A stretch of DNA of 64,000 bases from Clostridia bacterium (GTDB lineage Bacteria > Bacillota > Clostridia > Christensenellales > Borkfalkiaceae). Below the pieces are notes generated by a model. That model was not told the DNA's origin. It made no database searches and saw only the letters and a list, made by a program, of their open reading frames with translations. The position numbers were made by a program, and so were the translations under genes. The stretch is from the NCBI GenBank assembly GCA_017504165.1, contig JAFVRR010000012.1, positions 1 to 64,000 on the forward strand. The letters run 5' to 3'. Shown piece after piece: positions 8,694 through 19,900 of the stretch; position 1 is the first letter of the stretch, and each line of letters begins with the position of its first letter.

Positions 8694-9512
8694 TTATATA
8701 ATTTCCGAAAGTTTAATAAAGTCGTAAGCGCTTAACTCTTCACCGCGCGCGGTTATAGGAATATTTAGATTGGTAAGGGCGTTTTCAGCCTCTTCACGCG
8801 TGATTTTATACTCTTTTATGAGATTGTTAACCAAAGTTTTTCTTCTCATACCAAAAGCAGTTTTAACCACCTTTTTAAAGGCGTTCATATCTTTAATTTC
8901 ATATTTATTTTTATCTATAGTAATTTTAGCAACCGCCGAATCTACGTTAGGTACGGGGTAAAACTTTTCCCTGCCTATATACTCAATCATTTCGGCGTTA
9001 CCTACCGCGTTTATCGATGCGGTTATCGAGCCGTAGTCCGATGTTTTAGGCTCTGCGCAAAGCCTTAAAGCAACTTCTTTTTGAATTGTAACGACTATTG
9101 CCTCGCAATTAGTAGCCTCTTCAATAAAACGCATAATTATCGGCGTTGTTATATAGTACGGCAAATTGGCAATAAGAGTGTACTTTCCACCGATTTTATC
9201 TTCAATTTCTTTCATAGATATTTTCATAATATCTTGAAATACTATCTCAACGTTATCAAATTCAGATAAAGTTTCATTTAAAATAGGTTTTAATTTGGTA
9301 TCAATTTCAAAGCCGTAAACCTTTTTAACTCGTTTTGCAATTTCCGAAGTTAACGTACCTGCGCCAACGCCAATTTCAATAACGGTAGAGTCTTTATTTA
9401 CACCCGATTTTTCTACGACACGACCTAAAAGGTCAAAATCCGTTAAAAAGTTTTGACCGTATTTTTTTTCAAAAGTGAAATTATTCTTTTTTAAAATACT
9501 TTTAACGTCCAT
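8694..9512 (-). CDS. rsmA: 16S rRNA dimethyladenosine methyltransferase
   Basis: RsmA (KsgA) dimethylates the two adjacent adenines in the 3' terminal hairpin of 16S rRNA. The 272-residue protein has the N-terminal KKYGQNFL motif, SAM site VIEIGVGAGTLT near residue 45, the NLPYYITTPI catalytic motif near 116, and a C-terminal helical domain. AGGTGA lies upstream of the start. It heads a group with the nucleoside salvage genes, but there is no functional link between them in known pathways. Confidence 0.95.
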   Translation of the reverse strand: MDVKSILKKNNFTFEKKYGQNFLTDFDLLGRVVEKSGVNKDSTVIEIGVGAGTLTSEIAKRVKKVYGFEIDTKLKPILNETLSEFDNVEIVFQDIMKISMKEIEDKIGGKYTLIANLPYYITTPIIMRFIEEATNCEAIVVTIQKEVALRLCAEPKTSDYGSITASINAVGNAEMIEYIGREKFYPVPNVDSAVAKITIDKNKYEIKDMNAFKKVVKTAFGMRRKTLVNNLIKEYKITREEAENALTNLNIPITARGEELSAYDFIKLSEII

Positions 9513-9548
9513 AATTAAAAATTCACCTTTTACACATAATTACATAGA

Positions 9549-9583
9549 AGGCAAAAGTACGAAAAATCATTTCGCAACTTGCC
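9549..9583 (-). promoter_or_regulatory. Imperfect hairpin in the rsmA leader
   Basis: The 108-base gap before rsmA contains an imperfect inverted repeat (GGCAA, AGT, CGAAA arms against TTTCG, ACT, TTGCC). A second near-perfect inverted repeat (about 9605-9634) overlaps the tatD stop. I see no clear -35/-10 pair. Either could be a terminator or leader structure; no known riboswitch is recognised. Confidence 0.3.
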
Positions 9584-9620
9584 CGTTTTTTACGTATGAT
9601 AAAGCCAAGCTTAAATAATT

Positions 9621-10409
9621 TTAAGTTTGGCTACATACTTTTTTGAATAAAGTTTTAAAGTTTGTTTCAACAAGATTTGTAAGGTCTTCAAGAGGCATAT
9701 CAAACAAGTCGCTCACGTACTTATAAACGTAAGTTACGTAACTACTTTCGTTAACTTGCCCTCTAAACGGAGTAGGCGCCATAAAAGGAGCGTCCGTTTC
9801 AAATAAAATCCTATCTTTAGGTAATTTTGCTAATATTTCGCCACGTCTAGAATTTTTAAAGGTAAGCGCGCCACCAAAAGAAAAATACGCGCCAAGTTTA
9901 ATAAGTTCTTTAGCCGTTTCGTAACTTTCAGAATAACAATGCATTAAAAAACCGTTTTTAAGTAGAGATTTATTCCCTTTTAAAATATCAACGGTGTCTT
10001 TACACGCGCTTCTAGAATGAACGACTATAGGCAAATCAAGGTCGTTAGCCACCAAAATTAACTCTTTAAAAAGTTTAATTTGATTTTCTTTATTATACCT
10101 TTCGTAATAATAATCAAGCCCTATTTCTCCAACCGCAATGCACTTTTTATGCTTAGCAAGTTCAATAAAGCGTGGCATATCGCTATAGTTAAACCTAGCG
10201 TTAGCCTCGTCGGGATGAACGCCTGCAGTAAAGTAAACTTCGCTATACTTTTCGGCATTTTTCATACACGAAAAGGAAGTTTCTACACCGCAACCGCTAT
10301 CGACAACGCTAGCTACGCCCGCGTTTAAATACCTTTCTCGAACGCCGTCGAACTGCTCTATAATTTTAGGGTCGCACAAATGGGTGTGAACGTCTATAAA
10401 GTTTAGCAC
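9621..10409 (-). CDS. tatD: TatD-family metal-dependent DNase
   Basis: The 262-residue TIM-barrel hydrolase has the metal motif IDVHTHL at the start, AGVHPDEA near residue 62, AVGEIGLDYYY near 90, VVHSRSA near 128, MHCYSES near 154 and FETDAPFM near 200. These are the TatD/YcfH signatures. Family members are 3'-5' exonucleases or related deoxyribonucleases; the cellular role is less certain. Its start overlaps the metG stop by seven bases, an arrangement common in Bacillota, so the two are co-translated. Confidence 0.93.
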   Translation of the reverse strand: MLNFIDVHTHLCDPKIIEQFDGVRERYLNAGVASVVDSGCGVETSFSCMKNAEKYSEVYFTAGVHPDEANARFNYSDMPRFIELAKHKKCIAVGEIGLDYYYERYNKENQIKLFKELILVANDLDLPIVVHSRSACKDTVDILKGNKSLLKNGFLMHCYSESYETAKELIKLGAYFSFGGALTFKNSRRGEILAKLPKDRILFETDAPFMAPTPFRGQVNESSYVTYVYKYVSDLFDMPLEDLTNLVETNFKTLFKKVCSQT

Positions 10410-12391
10410 ACTACTGCACCTGCCGGCATATCTTGTTCTGGCGTAACGATTACCACTTTACCGTCCTTTTCGGCGCATAATACCATACCTTGACTAACTA
10501 CACCGCAAAGTTTTGCAGGTTTTAAGTTGTAAACTAAAATAACCTTTTTACCGATAAGTTCTTCAGGTTTATAGTAGTTTGCAAGCCCTGACGCAACAGT
10601 CCTTTCTTCGTCGCCTACGTCTAAAGTAAGTTTTAAAAGTTTATTAGACTTTTCTACCTTTTCGCAAGCCTTAACAAGCGCTACCCTAAGTTCCGTTTTA
10701 AAGAATTCATCAATAGAAATTTCAGGTTTTTCTTCAACCTTTTCTTCTACTTTTGCTTCCGCTTTAGCCCTTTCTTTTTCCGCTTTTTGCGCTTCTTTAT
10801 GCCTTGCAGTCATCATTTTTTCAATTTCTTGAATTTCTTTATTGATGTCAATTCTTGGGAAAACAGGCTCTGCCTTAATAACTGCCGTACCGCCTTTTAA
10901 TTCTCCAAATTTAACGGTGTCAAAGTCTTTTATTAAACTGCCGTCAATAGAGAAGAATGATAAAATTTTATCAGGCGCTTTAGTAATGAACGGCTTAAGT
11001 AAAATAGTAGCAATTCTAATACATTCCGCTAAAACGTACATAACGGTAGACAAGCGGTCTTTCATTGCAGGGTCTTTACCGAGTTTCCAAGGTTCAGTCT
11101 CGTCAATGTATTTATTTGCCCTTTCAATAAGTTTAAAGATTTCGCCAAGCGCGGTTGGGACGTCAATCGCGTCTATATTTTTCTTTACGAGTGGCAAAAC
11201 GCCGTTTGCAATAGCAATAACTTCGTTATCAAGGTCAGTATATCCCGTTGGATTTGGTAAAACCCCACCAAAATATTGGTTAATCATAGCGGTAGTTCTA
11301 GAAACAAGGTTACCTAAAGCGTTAGATAAATCGCCGTTAATGCGCTTAAGTAAACTTTCGTTAGTATACACGCCGTCGTTACCAAATGGGATTTCACGGA
11401 GTAAGAAATATCTAAGCGCGTCGCAACCGTATCTGTCAACAAGTTCTTTAGGGTCGGTAATTTCCGTTTTAATATTTTCGCCTTTACTCTTAGAAAGTTT
11501 ATCTCCACCGATTAAAAGCCAACCGTGACCGTAAACCCTATTAGGTACTGGAATATCAAGCGCCATTAAAATTGCAGGCCAAATAATCGTGTGAAACCTA
11601 ACGATTTCTTTACCAACCATTTGTAAATTTGCAGGCCAATATTTTTGGTATAAACTATCGTCGTCACTACCGTAACCTAACGCCGTGATATAGTTGGTTA
11701 ACGCGTCAACCCAAACGTAAACGGTGTGCTTTTCATCAAAAGTAACGGGAATACCCCATTTAATAGTAGTTCTTGAAACGCAAAGGTCTTGAAGACCTGG
11801 TTTAATAAAGTTGTTAACCATTTCGTTAACGCGTGATTTTGGTTGCAAAAACTCTGGATTATCTTCGTAGAGTTTTAAAATTCTATCTGCGTATTTAGAA
11901 AGGCGGAAGAAATAACTTTCTTCTTTGCCCTTTTGAACTGGTCTACCACAGTCGGGACACTTACCGTCTTTAAGTTGAGATTCCGTCCAGAAAGATTCGC
12001 AAGGAGTACAATACCAACCTTCGTATTCAGACTTGTAAATTTCGCCTTTATCGTAAAGTTGTTTAAATATACGTTGAACGCCTTTTACGTGATAATCGTC
12101 GGTAGTTCTTATGAATTTATCGTAAGAAACGTCAAGTTCTTTCCAAATATCTTTAAGTCCGTCAACAAGCGGATTAATAAACTCGATAGGAGTTAAACCC
12201 TTTTCTTGCGCCTTCTTTTCTATTTTTTGACCGTGCTCGTCAGTACCAGTTAAAAAGAACACGTCTTTTTTAAGCATTCGGTTAAATCTTGCAATAGCGT
12301 CGCAAACGACGGTTGTGTAACAGTGACCGATATGCCAATTACCACTTGGATAATAAATAGGTGTAGTAATAAAAAATGTGTTTTTATCCAT
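10403..12391 (-). CDS. metG: Methionyl-tRNA synthetase with C-terminal tRNA-binding domain
   Basis: The 662-residue class I synthetase has the HIGH-type motif GNWHIGHCYT near residue 18, a zinc knuckle (CTPC and CPDC, about 128-148), KLSKSKG near 298, the anticodon-binding helices (about 360-500), a charged linker, and a C-terminal OB-fold tRNA-binding domain (about 555-662, KLLKLTLDVGD and SQGMVLCAE). The overall plan matches the dimeric Bacillota enzyme. A clear promoter lies upstream and the gene overlaps tatD. Confidence 0.97.
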   Translation of the reverse strand: MDKNTFFITTPIYYPSGNWHIGHCYTTVVCDAIARFNRMLKKDVFFLTGTDEHGQKIEKKAQEKGLTPIEFINPLVDGLKDIWKELDVSYDKFIRTTDDYHVKGVQRIFKQLYDKGEIYKSEYEGWYCTPCESFWTESQLKDGKCPDCGRPVQKGKEESYFFRLSKYADRILKLYEDNPEFLQPKSRVNEMVNNFIKPGLQDLCVSRTTIKWGIPVTFDEKHTVYVWVDALTNYITALGYGSDDDSLYQKYWPANLQMVGKEIVRFHTIIWPAILMALDIPVPNRVYGHGWLLIGGDKLSKSKGENIKTEITDPKELVDRYGCDALRYFLLREIPFGNDGVYTNESLLKRINGDLSNALGNLVSRTTAMINQYFGGVLPNPTGYTDLDNEVIAIANGVLPLVKKNIDAIDVPTALGEIFKLIERANKYIDETEPWKLGKDPAMKDRLSTVMYVLAECIRIATILLKPFITKAPDKILSFFSIDGSLIKDFDTVKFGELKGGTAVIKAEPVFPRIDINKEIQEIEKMMTARHKEAQKAEKERAKAEAKVEEKVEEKPEISIDEFFKTELRVALVKACEKVEKSNKLLKLTLDVGDEERTVASGLANYYKPEELIGKKVILVYNLKPAKLCGVVSQGMVLCAEKDGKVVIVTPEQDMPAGAVVC

Positions 12392-12441
12392 AATTCTCCT
12401 AAAAGCGCCTAAAATGGCGAATAAAAATAAATATTTTTATT

Positions 12442-12470
12442 ATTATAGCATTATATAAATAAAAAATCAA
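12442..12470 (-). promoter_or_regulatory. Sigma-70 promoter of metG
   Basis: On the minus strand TTGATT (12470-12465) and TATAAT (12447-12442) are separated by exactly 17 bases and point at metG, about 50 bases from its start. Confidence 0.75.
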
Positions 12471-12477
12471 TACTTTT

Positions 12478-12493
12478 CATACTTTAAAGTATG
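12478..12493. promoter_or_regulatory. 16-bp palindrome over the spmA start codon
   Basis: CATACTTTAAAGTATG is a perfect palindrome whose last three bases are the spmA ATG. No ribosome site precedes that ATG. The palindrome could be an operator or part of a leaderless start; the sequence does not decide. Confidence 0.4.
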
Positions 12494-13030
12494 AATGTTT
12501 TATTTTCGATAATTGTAACCACTTCTTTAATTTTAATAATCATTAAAGACCCTTCGCTAATTTTTCAAGCCTTTTCACAAGGAACGGAAAACGCTATTAA
12601 ACTATCAATTAATTTAATAGCCGTTTACGCAGTTTGGCTTGGAATAAATAGTTTGCTTTCGTCTAGCGGAATTAATAAAAAATTATCTAAATTAATAAAC
12701 AAACCAACTTCAAAACTATTTAACACTAAAAATGGCAAAATTATCGAACTGCTATCTCTATCGTTAACTTCTAACGCGTTAGGGCTTGGCGGTATTGCAA
12801 CGCCAATATCGATAGACGCGATGAAACTACTAGACGACGAAAATAACGAAAAAGGCAAAACTATGCTCTTTGTGATATCGGCAACGTCAATTCAATTATT
12901 TCCTTTAACAGTAATGGAATTACTGTCAAGTTTAGGGCATACCGCCCCGCACGTAATATTTTTACCCACTTTAATATCAACTAGTATAACGACTTTAATA
13001 GGAGTACTTTTAGTTAAAATTTTTGTATGA
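12491..13030 (+). CDS. spmA: Spore maturation protein A
   Basis: This 179-residue integral membrane protein has a nucleoside-recognition (Gate) type core. The segment TSNALGLGGIATPISIDAMK near residue 96 is the diagnostic SpmA stretch, and a KDPSLIFQAFSQGTENAIKL-like segment lies near the start. In Bacillus the SpmA/SpmB pair is needed for spore core dehydration; homologues also occur in non-sporulating bacteria, so sporulation is only suggested. The stop overlaps the spmB start as ATGA. The start codon lies in a palindrome and has no visible ribosome site. Confidence 0.9.
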   Translation: MNVLFSIIVTTSLILIIIKDPSLIFQAFSQGTENAIKLSINLIAVYAVWLGINSLLSSSGINKKLSKLINKPTSKLFNTKNGKIIELLSLSLTSNALGLGGIATPISIDAMKLLDDENNEKGKTMLFVISATSIQLFPLTVMELLSSLGHTAPHVIFLPTLISTSITTLIGVLLVKIFV

Positions 13031-13542
13031 AAGTAGTTAGTTATATTATCCCCATTTTAGTAGTTTTACTCTTTTTATACTCTATTATAAAAAAGCAAAA
13101 CGTATACGATTTGTTTATTAAAGGCGTTTCTGAAACCCTGCCGTTAATTTTCTCACTTTTCCCATATTTATCGGCAATTTTAGTTATGAACGAACTTATG
13201 AAAGTAAGCGGACTTTTTGATATTATAATTAACCTTTTATCCCCTATATTTTCATTATTTTCACTTCCAAAAGAAATTATTAATCTAGTTATTTTAAAGC
13301 CCTTTTCGGGTAGCGGTAGCCTTGCAATTTTAAGCGATGTCATTAAAAGTAACGGTGTAAATTCGTATAACACTTTACTTAGTTGCGTAGTGTTTGGAAG
13401 TAGTGAAACGGTCTTTTACATATCTGCAGTTTATTACGCTAAATGCAAAAATAAAAAGGCAACTAAGCCGATAATTATATCGTTAGTTGCCACTTTTATT
13501 TCAACAATATTTACTTGTTTTATTTGTAAATTTTTCTTTTAA
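13027..13542 (+). CDS. spmB: Spore maturation protein B
   Basis: The 171-residue protein has about five hydrophobic spans. It carries the paired Gate-domain motif KPFSGSGSLAIL near residue 95 and CVVFGSSETVFYISAVYY near 120, both typical of SpmB. It overlaps spmA by four bases, and the pair most likely forms one membrane complex. A long inverted repeat lies inside its last codons (about 13,458-13,491) and could stop transcription before the convergent transporter remnant. Confidence 0.9.
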   Translation: MKVVSYIIPILVVLLFLYSIIKKQNVYDLFIKGVSETLPLIFSLFPYLSAILVMNELMKVSGLFDIIINLLSPIFSLFSLPKEIINLVILKPFSGSGSLAILSDVIKSNGVNSYNTLLSCVVFGSSETVFYISAVYYAKCKNKKATKPIIISLVATFISTIFTCFICKFFF

Positions 13543-13884
13543 TTAGTCGTCAACGTCAAGCGCTTCTAAACCTTTTTTAACGTTTGTTGGAATACTGTCG
13601 CCGTGTTTAACGAACAACATAGTAACAAACGCAAGCGCAACGAAAATCGATGCGTATGGGAATAACACTTTCATAGTGCCAGTTAAGTCCATAAATATAC
13701 CCGACAACGTTGGGGTAATTGATTGCGCCGCCATTGACGCCGTGTAATAAAAACCGGTATACTTGCCAACGTCTCCGCCTTTAGTGAGTTCAACTACCAT
13801 TGGGAAAGAGTTTACGTTAATCGTAGCCCAACCAATACCTGCAAGCGCAAAGATAATATACATTAAAATGCTAGGCGAATTAGG
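13543..13884 (-). pseudogene. 3' part of MFS transporter split by the prophage
   Basis: From PNSPS onward this fragment encodes the last three or so transmembrane helices and cytoplasmic tail of a major-facilitator transporter (GIGWATINVNSFPMVVEL, then GKYTGFYYTA). It continues the 5' fragment at 52,698-54,013: joining the two at the shared PNSP codons gives one frame of about 548 residues. Upstream of position 13,884 the open frame runs into phage DNA and has no host meaning. The nearest relatives by feel are SLC45-like sugar transporters; the substrate is unknown. Confidence 0.85.
13874..13884. other. attL core
   Basis: GGCGAATTAGG here and GGAGAGTTAGG at 52,698-52,708 agree at 9 of 11 positions and lie exactly where the two halves of the transporter gene must be joined. 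TTAGG is the longest common block. The repeat is short and imperfect for a tyrosine integrase. Confidence 0.6.
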
Positions 13885-13950
13885 AAATTGATAATATACA
13901 ACATATTGTATATTATATGTGCTTAAAATCACTAAATATAGTATAAAAAT

Positions 13951-13965
13951 AAATTTAGTAATAAA
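13951..13965 (+). repeat. Arm-type direct repeat near attL
   Basis: AAATTTAGTAATAAA here recurs twice in tandem near the right end (52,573-52,587 and 52,586-52,600) in the same orientation. Copies at both ends beside the att cores suggest integrase arm-binding sites. Confidence 0.45.
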
Positions 13966-13996
13966 CTAGTAAGAAAACGCCCTATTTTTAAACTGT

Positions 13997-16900
13997 TTAA
14001 GACGTTTTATATCCGCATTTTTCTAATAAGATTTCTCTTTGTTTTTTAGATAAATTAGTCTTACTAATTAAAGCTTTTACTTGACTTTCGCCATAAGTGT
14101 TTTTATAGCCTAAATAACCCATAAGAATATATTTCTCGGCAACAGTAAGTTTCGCCTTTTGCAAGTACGCCTGAACGGCTTGCTTTTTATTTTTGGCGTT
14201 TGCCGTTACGCTTGGAATTTCCGCTAATACAATTGACATCTTGTCTATTGGCACGATTTGACCAAACAAATACAATTTAATGTCTAATTCCACGTCAAGC
14301 GTTTGTGCTTGCGATTCGTAGTAATAATATTTGTACACATACTTAATTGCTTTTGCTTTGGCATCATCACTTGCAATCATATAACCATTGCTAGACATTA
14401 AGTCTTCCACCTTTGATATTGCCTTATAATAAGTTTCTTTAAATCTTTCTTTGTCTGGCTCTTTAAGTTTGTAAGTTGTATCGTTGATTGTCATTGAATC
14501 GCCTACTGCCGTAGGTATAACGTCATACCCCTTTGTCAATAATCGATTAATTTCTTCCCTTGCCGATTCACTTTTAAAACCGCTACCAACGTTTTCATTC
14601 ATTATAAGGCCTGCAATTGTAGATATCATTTTTTCATCGCCACTTTCAATAGCCTTTTTCAAGTCTTTGTTGTAAGATTGCTTATAGAAGATATTATCAA
14701 CTTGGTATGCCGTTGAAGGCGAAATAATATTTGTGCCACCATATAAAATTTTATATAGGTTTTTTACAGGCAAACCTACAAATGCAGAAATAGAATATAT
14801 AAGTTTGCGTACTGTATTTGCAATTTCTTGGGAATCAGTATCACCATCTACTAATTTACCAATACCCTTAACCGCATCGATTATGTCGTTAATTGTACCT
14901 AGCGACATATCTTCAATGTCATAACCGCTTGTTAATGATTCGATAATACTGCTAATGATTGGAAAACCACCAAGCATATTACCAAATGCATCGGCAATAA
15001 ATGTAAGCAAATCACTCTTATCTTCATCATCGGTATTATATAGTTTGGCAAATGCTAACGATAAGCCTGCCATATATAACGATTGTACTAACACTACACT
15101 TATCGATTTTGTTAATTGTTTATGGGCACTTTTTTTGTCGCTACTGTTTTGAGCGTATAAAACTCTACCAATACCATCAACAATTCTTCCTGCGCCCTTA
15201 ATGATGTCGCTACGGAACATTACAAGCATTTTAAGTAAATCATTCTCGCTTCGTGATGCTTGCGTTTGAGAAGACTTAAATGTGTTTTGTTGTGTTTCAA
15301 GGATTACGTCAATAAGCAATTTACCTGCTTCTTTTTTGTTTTCCACAGTTCCAATTTTTAACCCTTTATCTTTTTGCACTTGAATTTGACAAGCACCGTA
15401 AACGCCTTTAACTACTACACCATCAATAAAGCCAATACCTTGAAGGAATACTGAAGATGTATCTTCAATTACACCTTGCGCTTTAGCGGAAGAATTGTCA
15501 TATTTTCTCGCTTCTGCAATAGGCGCATACTTATATAAATCTTCGGTAGTTGTTTTTACACCAATGCCTTTAATAACTGAATCTAAATCGAGAATGTGAA
15601 GCGCTGCAGGGTAAGAAGATAATTGGTTAAGCAATACTTTAGGATTTAGCCCTAAAACCGCTTTTGCAGTATTACCACGAATTGCCCCAAACAAATCAAA
15701 TCGCTTACCGCTTTTAACTCCACGAATATCATTATACATTTCGGCATAGAAGTCTTTAAAATCTTTCCATCCGCTACTCATTACAATATCAAGTGTTACA
15801 GGATTTGCGCCTTCTTCACTAACATTAAGACTGCGGATAGTGTTGAGATTTCTTTCAATTGGCGAGAAGTAATAATACTTAAGCACACCGTTAGCGTGTC
15901 TTTCAAGCACTTGTGATGCAGGCATAATTAATAATCTTGCTTGAGATTTTGTTCTTTCCTTGTTGAATGATGCGCTATTAACACTACTCATTTCTTGTTT
16001 AATATCTATTAAACCTTTAAACACATCGGCACGATAGATTGGAATGTAATACCCCTCTCTAACATTTGAATAGCCTTGTCTTTTTTCATCTCTTTCTTTT
16101 TTGAGATTGCGGAGTACATTGTTATATAGATTTTCTTGAATGGCAATAAATGTCATATCATCTTCAGTTAATTGTTTAGCAATTTCATTTTGTATTTTTT
16201 TGGCTTTTTCTTTAATATCATCTTCGCTATCATTTTCGTTTGCAAAGCCTTTGAATTCCGCAACTGTATTGCCTTTTTCATCAACAATTTTAATTCCGCC
16301 TAACGCCATACCCATTAAAGCATCTTCTTGGTTTAGTTGCATATATATCATAATAGCGTTATCTAACGAGATTTCTTTACCGCTAAATAATACTTTGGTT
16401 TTGTTTAACCTTTTCAAATATTTTTTATCTGCAAAAAATTTATCCCTTGCACGCATTATATTTATATATTTAACTTGCATTTCCAATTCGGCATTTTGCA
16501 TTTGTCGTATAGCGTATTGGTTGAATCCTTTATCGTTGTAACCATCGTGGTATCTTGCTACTGCCATTGGGTCTCCAAACCATTCCATATAGTTTGTTTT
16601 TTTGCCTTTAAATAAAGCACTAAAGATTCTTTGCTTACCATTTAATTTGCGATTATTGTTGGCAGTTTGGATGTCCACCATTTCTTTAGCCATAGGCATA
16701 GCATCTACATATTCGTCATTAACTTCAATTTTATTGTACGTTTCAATAAATTTTCTAAAGAAACCTACAATCGCACCGATTTGATTAAGTTCGGTAACAT
16801 TATATTGTTTAGGCGATACTATTTTCCCAAGCCAATTTTTAATTTCGTATGAATAACCTTTTTTGACATTTGCTTTAGTGTACCATTCATAAATTTCTTG

Positions 16901-19900
16901 GATATCGGTTAATCCGCTTTCTTTTTCAAGATTTTCAAGTATGTTAACGCCCATTTCACCTAAAGATGGAATATTGTGAGCAATATCTCTCATAGCATTC
17001 GCTATATCTTCGTTAAAGTTTTCATCATCTTTAAAAATCGGATTGTCTTTGGTGTACCATTCCGCCAAATTGCCTATAAGCATTCTTGCACGCTTATCGT
17101 TAAATCTACCTCTATATACAAGTTTTTTCAATTGTCCTATTGTATTATTAAACAATTGTTGTTTATATTGATGTGCCTGTAAAGTTTTGCCAACGTGGAT
17201 ATCTCTAAACTTTTCAACCTCGTATTTAAGTCTACCTTCGGCATCGCTTTTTCGTTTTTCTGCGTAGTATAAATTTTTCCATTGATTTGCAACATCTTTA
17301 TATTGTTCAATAATTTTAGCAAATTTGGATTTACTGCCAAATTCATTATACGCACTAACAATATCATCTACAATTTTGCTTTTAATATTAATAAGATTTT
17401 CTTTTGGTACAGCATTTTTTAAATAGATTTCAGTTTGTTTTTGGATAGATTGCTTTGCTTGTTTATACTTATTAAGCATATCGGCAAATACTTCGCCATC
17501 CGTTTCTCCTTCAAGAATAAAACCATTATCCGCTAATTCTCGTTTTATTTGATATGGGGATAAACCTTCTTTATTACCCCATAACATTTTAACAGCCTTA
17601 TCAGTAGTATCTACTTCCGTTAAGTCTACATTATGAAAATATGGGCGAAGCGTTGCAATAGTATTCATTGCTTCCGCATTCATTTCATCCGCTTGTAAAT
17701 TTGCCACAACACTATGTTCAACAATATAATTAGCAATTTTTAATGCAGATTCTTTTTTATCTTTAGATGCATTAAACTCGTCAAATAAAATACTAATTGC
17801 TTCATTTTTGTTTTTATTTGCAATATCTATAGGAATATCCGCACCTAAATTGTCCGCTAAAATAGTATTTATTACTTGTTCCGCATCTTTTTTAGAATAA
17901 ACTTTGTCTCTAGTATAATTCGCAATTAACTTGTATGAGAATCGATAATTGTTAGCAGGTATTCTACCCTTATTATAATAGTCTTCAATATCCCACATAA
18001 CATCCATTACTGACTCATCATTGTAGTCGTGATAATCCTTTGACACAATGTTATTGCCATCCCTATCGGTTATATCTAAATAAAACAATCCTCTTGCTTT
18101 AAATTGTTTTTCAATAAATCGAGAAATTGAATTTATTTGACCTCGTGTAATTGGCGTTTCGCTACCAATTTCTATACCGCTTGAAGATGCGTTTATTCTT
18201 ATGTTGCCATCGTTAATAAAATCGTATACTGCATCGTGCCCTTTTTTATCATCAAAGATTTCTTCAATTCGCCTATGTTTTACGCCTTTTAGGCCATACA
18301 TACTTAATTTAAGCATTCTACCATCATCAAGCATAAAACCTGCTTGGTCGTAATCATATGTAGTTCCAAAATATTCTAATGCTTTTTGCTTTTGACCTTC
18401 GGTTTTGTAAGAAAAACGAATATCTGTATTAGATGTTGGAGTCTTGTTGGTAGTAAGTTTGATTTGGTTGGAGTCAAATACTATATACGCTGTTCCGCTT
18501 ATGTTAGTTTTTTTATCCGTACCTGCGACAATTAAGCCGTCGTATTTCCTCTCTTTTAACCAAGACTGAAAGTTCGCTTCGCTCGTTGAAAACAATACCG
18601 AATAATCCTTCTTTCCGTTTACTATCGGAATGTCCTCATCGTTCATCATCTCTTCGACGTACTTCTCTGCTTCTACTTGTTGAATGCCGTACTTCTTACG
18701 ATAGTCGTAACGGACTCTTCCTCTTTGGTTATAATCATATACAAGAAAGTCACGCATTTCCTCATCGCTGATATTTGAGATATCAAAAGGTTTTTTTGCA
18801 AGTAAATAACACTCTACTACTCGCTCTTGTCCGCCTCTTTCCTCTGTTCTTCTTTGTGCATAACTATCCGCTATTTGCTTTTTATCTACAAAGTAAAAAC
18901 CTCGCCCAAGATTATCTATTTTTATCTTTGTTTTATCAAAAACATAGAATTCATTATTTGTACCATGATAAAGAGCAAGCAGATTCCCATCTTTATCCCT
19001 TACCTTACTATCTTTAAAGAATTCTTGCTGTTCTTTAGAGAGAGTATTGCCTTGACTGTCTTTGTAGGAAAATTTATTTTTTTCTAAATTTGTGTTGACT
19101 TTTTCTTTAGTGTTGAGTATACTATTATTAGAAGCATTGTTTTTTAGCGCGTAATCCACGGAGCGCGCCAAACGGGTAGATGACTCGTTGGCAATGCTTC
19201 CTTTTTTTGTTATATCGTAAATATGGTATTCGTTTTGAAACTTTAAATGCCCCACATTTAGTAATATATCATATTTTTCGTTATCAAAAGACACTTTTAT
19301 TTCATAATATCTAAACTCATCAAATTTTTTATGTAATACATTTTTAGCTTCTGCAAAAAACTGCGCTTTTTCAATTATTTCTCGTAACTTTGATAAAGTT
19401 GCAGTTTTTTTATTATCTGATAAATGAGACAAATGTTTAGCATCGCTTTTGTCCATAATTGCTTTTACGCCATCAGACAAAGTGAAAGTTTGTCCTGCAA
19501 ATGTTTCAATTAAATAATCTTTAATTACATCATATTTTGATTTGTTTGATTTAGAAATCCTATCTTGCAACTCATTGTCATTAGACAAATTTATTACATT
19601 TTCAGTTTTCCTACTAAACCTAATATCATTGCTTTCGGTAGGTTTAAAGTTAAATATTTCTTTTACTTGATTCGACCTAAACACTATTGCTTGTGTACCT
19701 TCGGCTTTATTCCACGCGATAACACCATCATAACCTAACGTGTCAGTTAAACCATTATGAAATTCATCAAAATCCATACGGCTCGTGATATAAATATCTT
19801 CTATCATATCAACATCGTTAGTGTTGTATTCAAATAATTTATTTACCGTATCATTAAGAAGTTTATCGTACCCAACACTATAAACATCGCCGTAATTAGA

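Noticed and set aside
10842..11528. 228-codon open frame antisense to metG
   Set aside because: It is the shadow of a well-supported gene and reads as low-complexity S/P/L-rich peptide.
13458..13491. Long inverted repeat inside spmB
   Set aside because: It lies within coding sequence and is not followed by a strong T run, so it is not listed as a terminator.
18530..18900. Apparent change in base use through the second ART-like module
   Set aside because: It looks different by eye, but I cannot compute composition here, so I make no claim of transfer.
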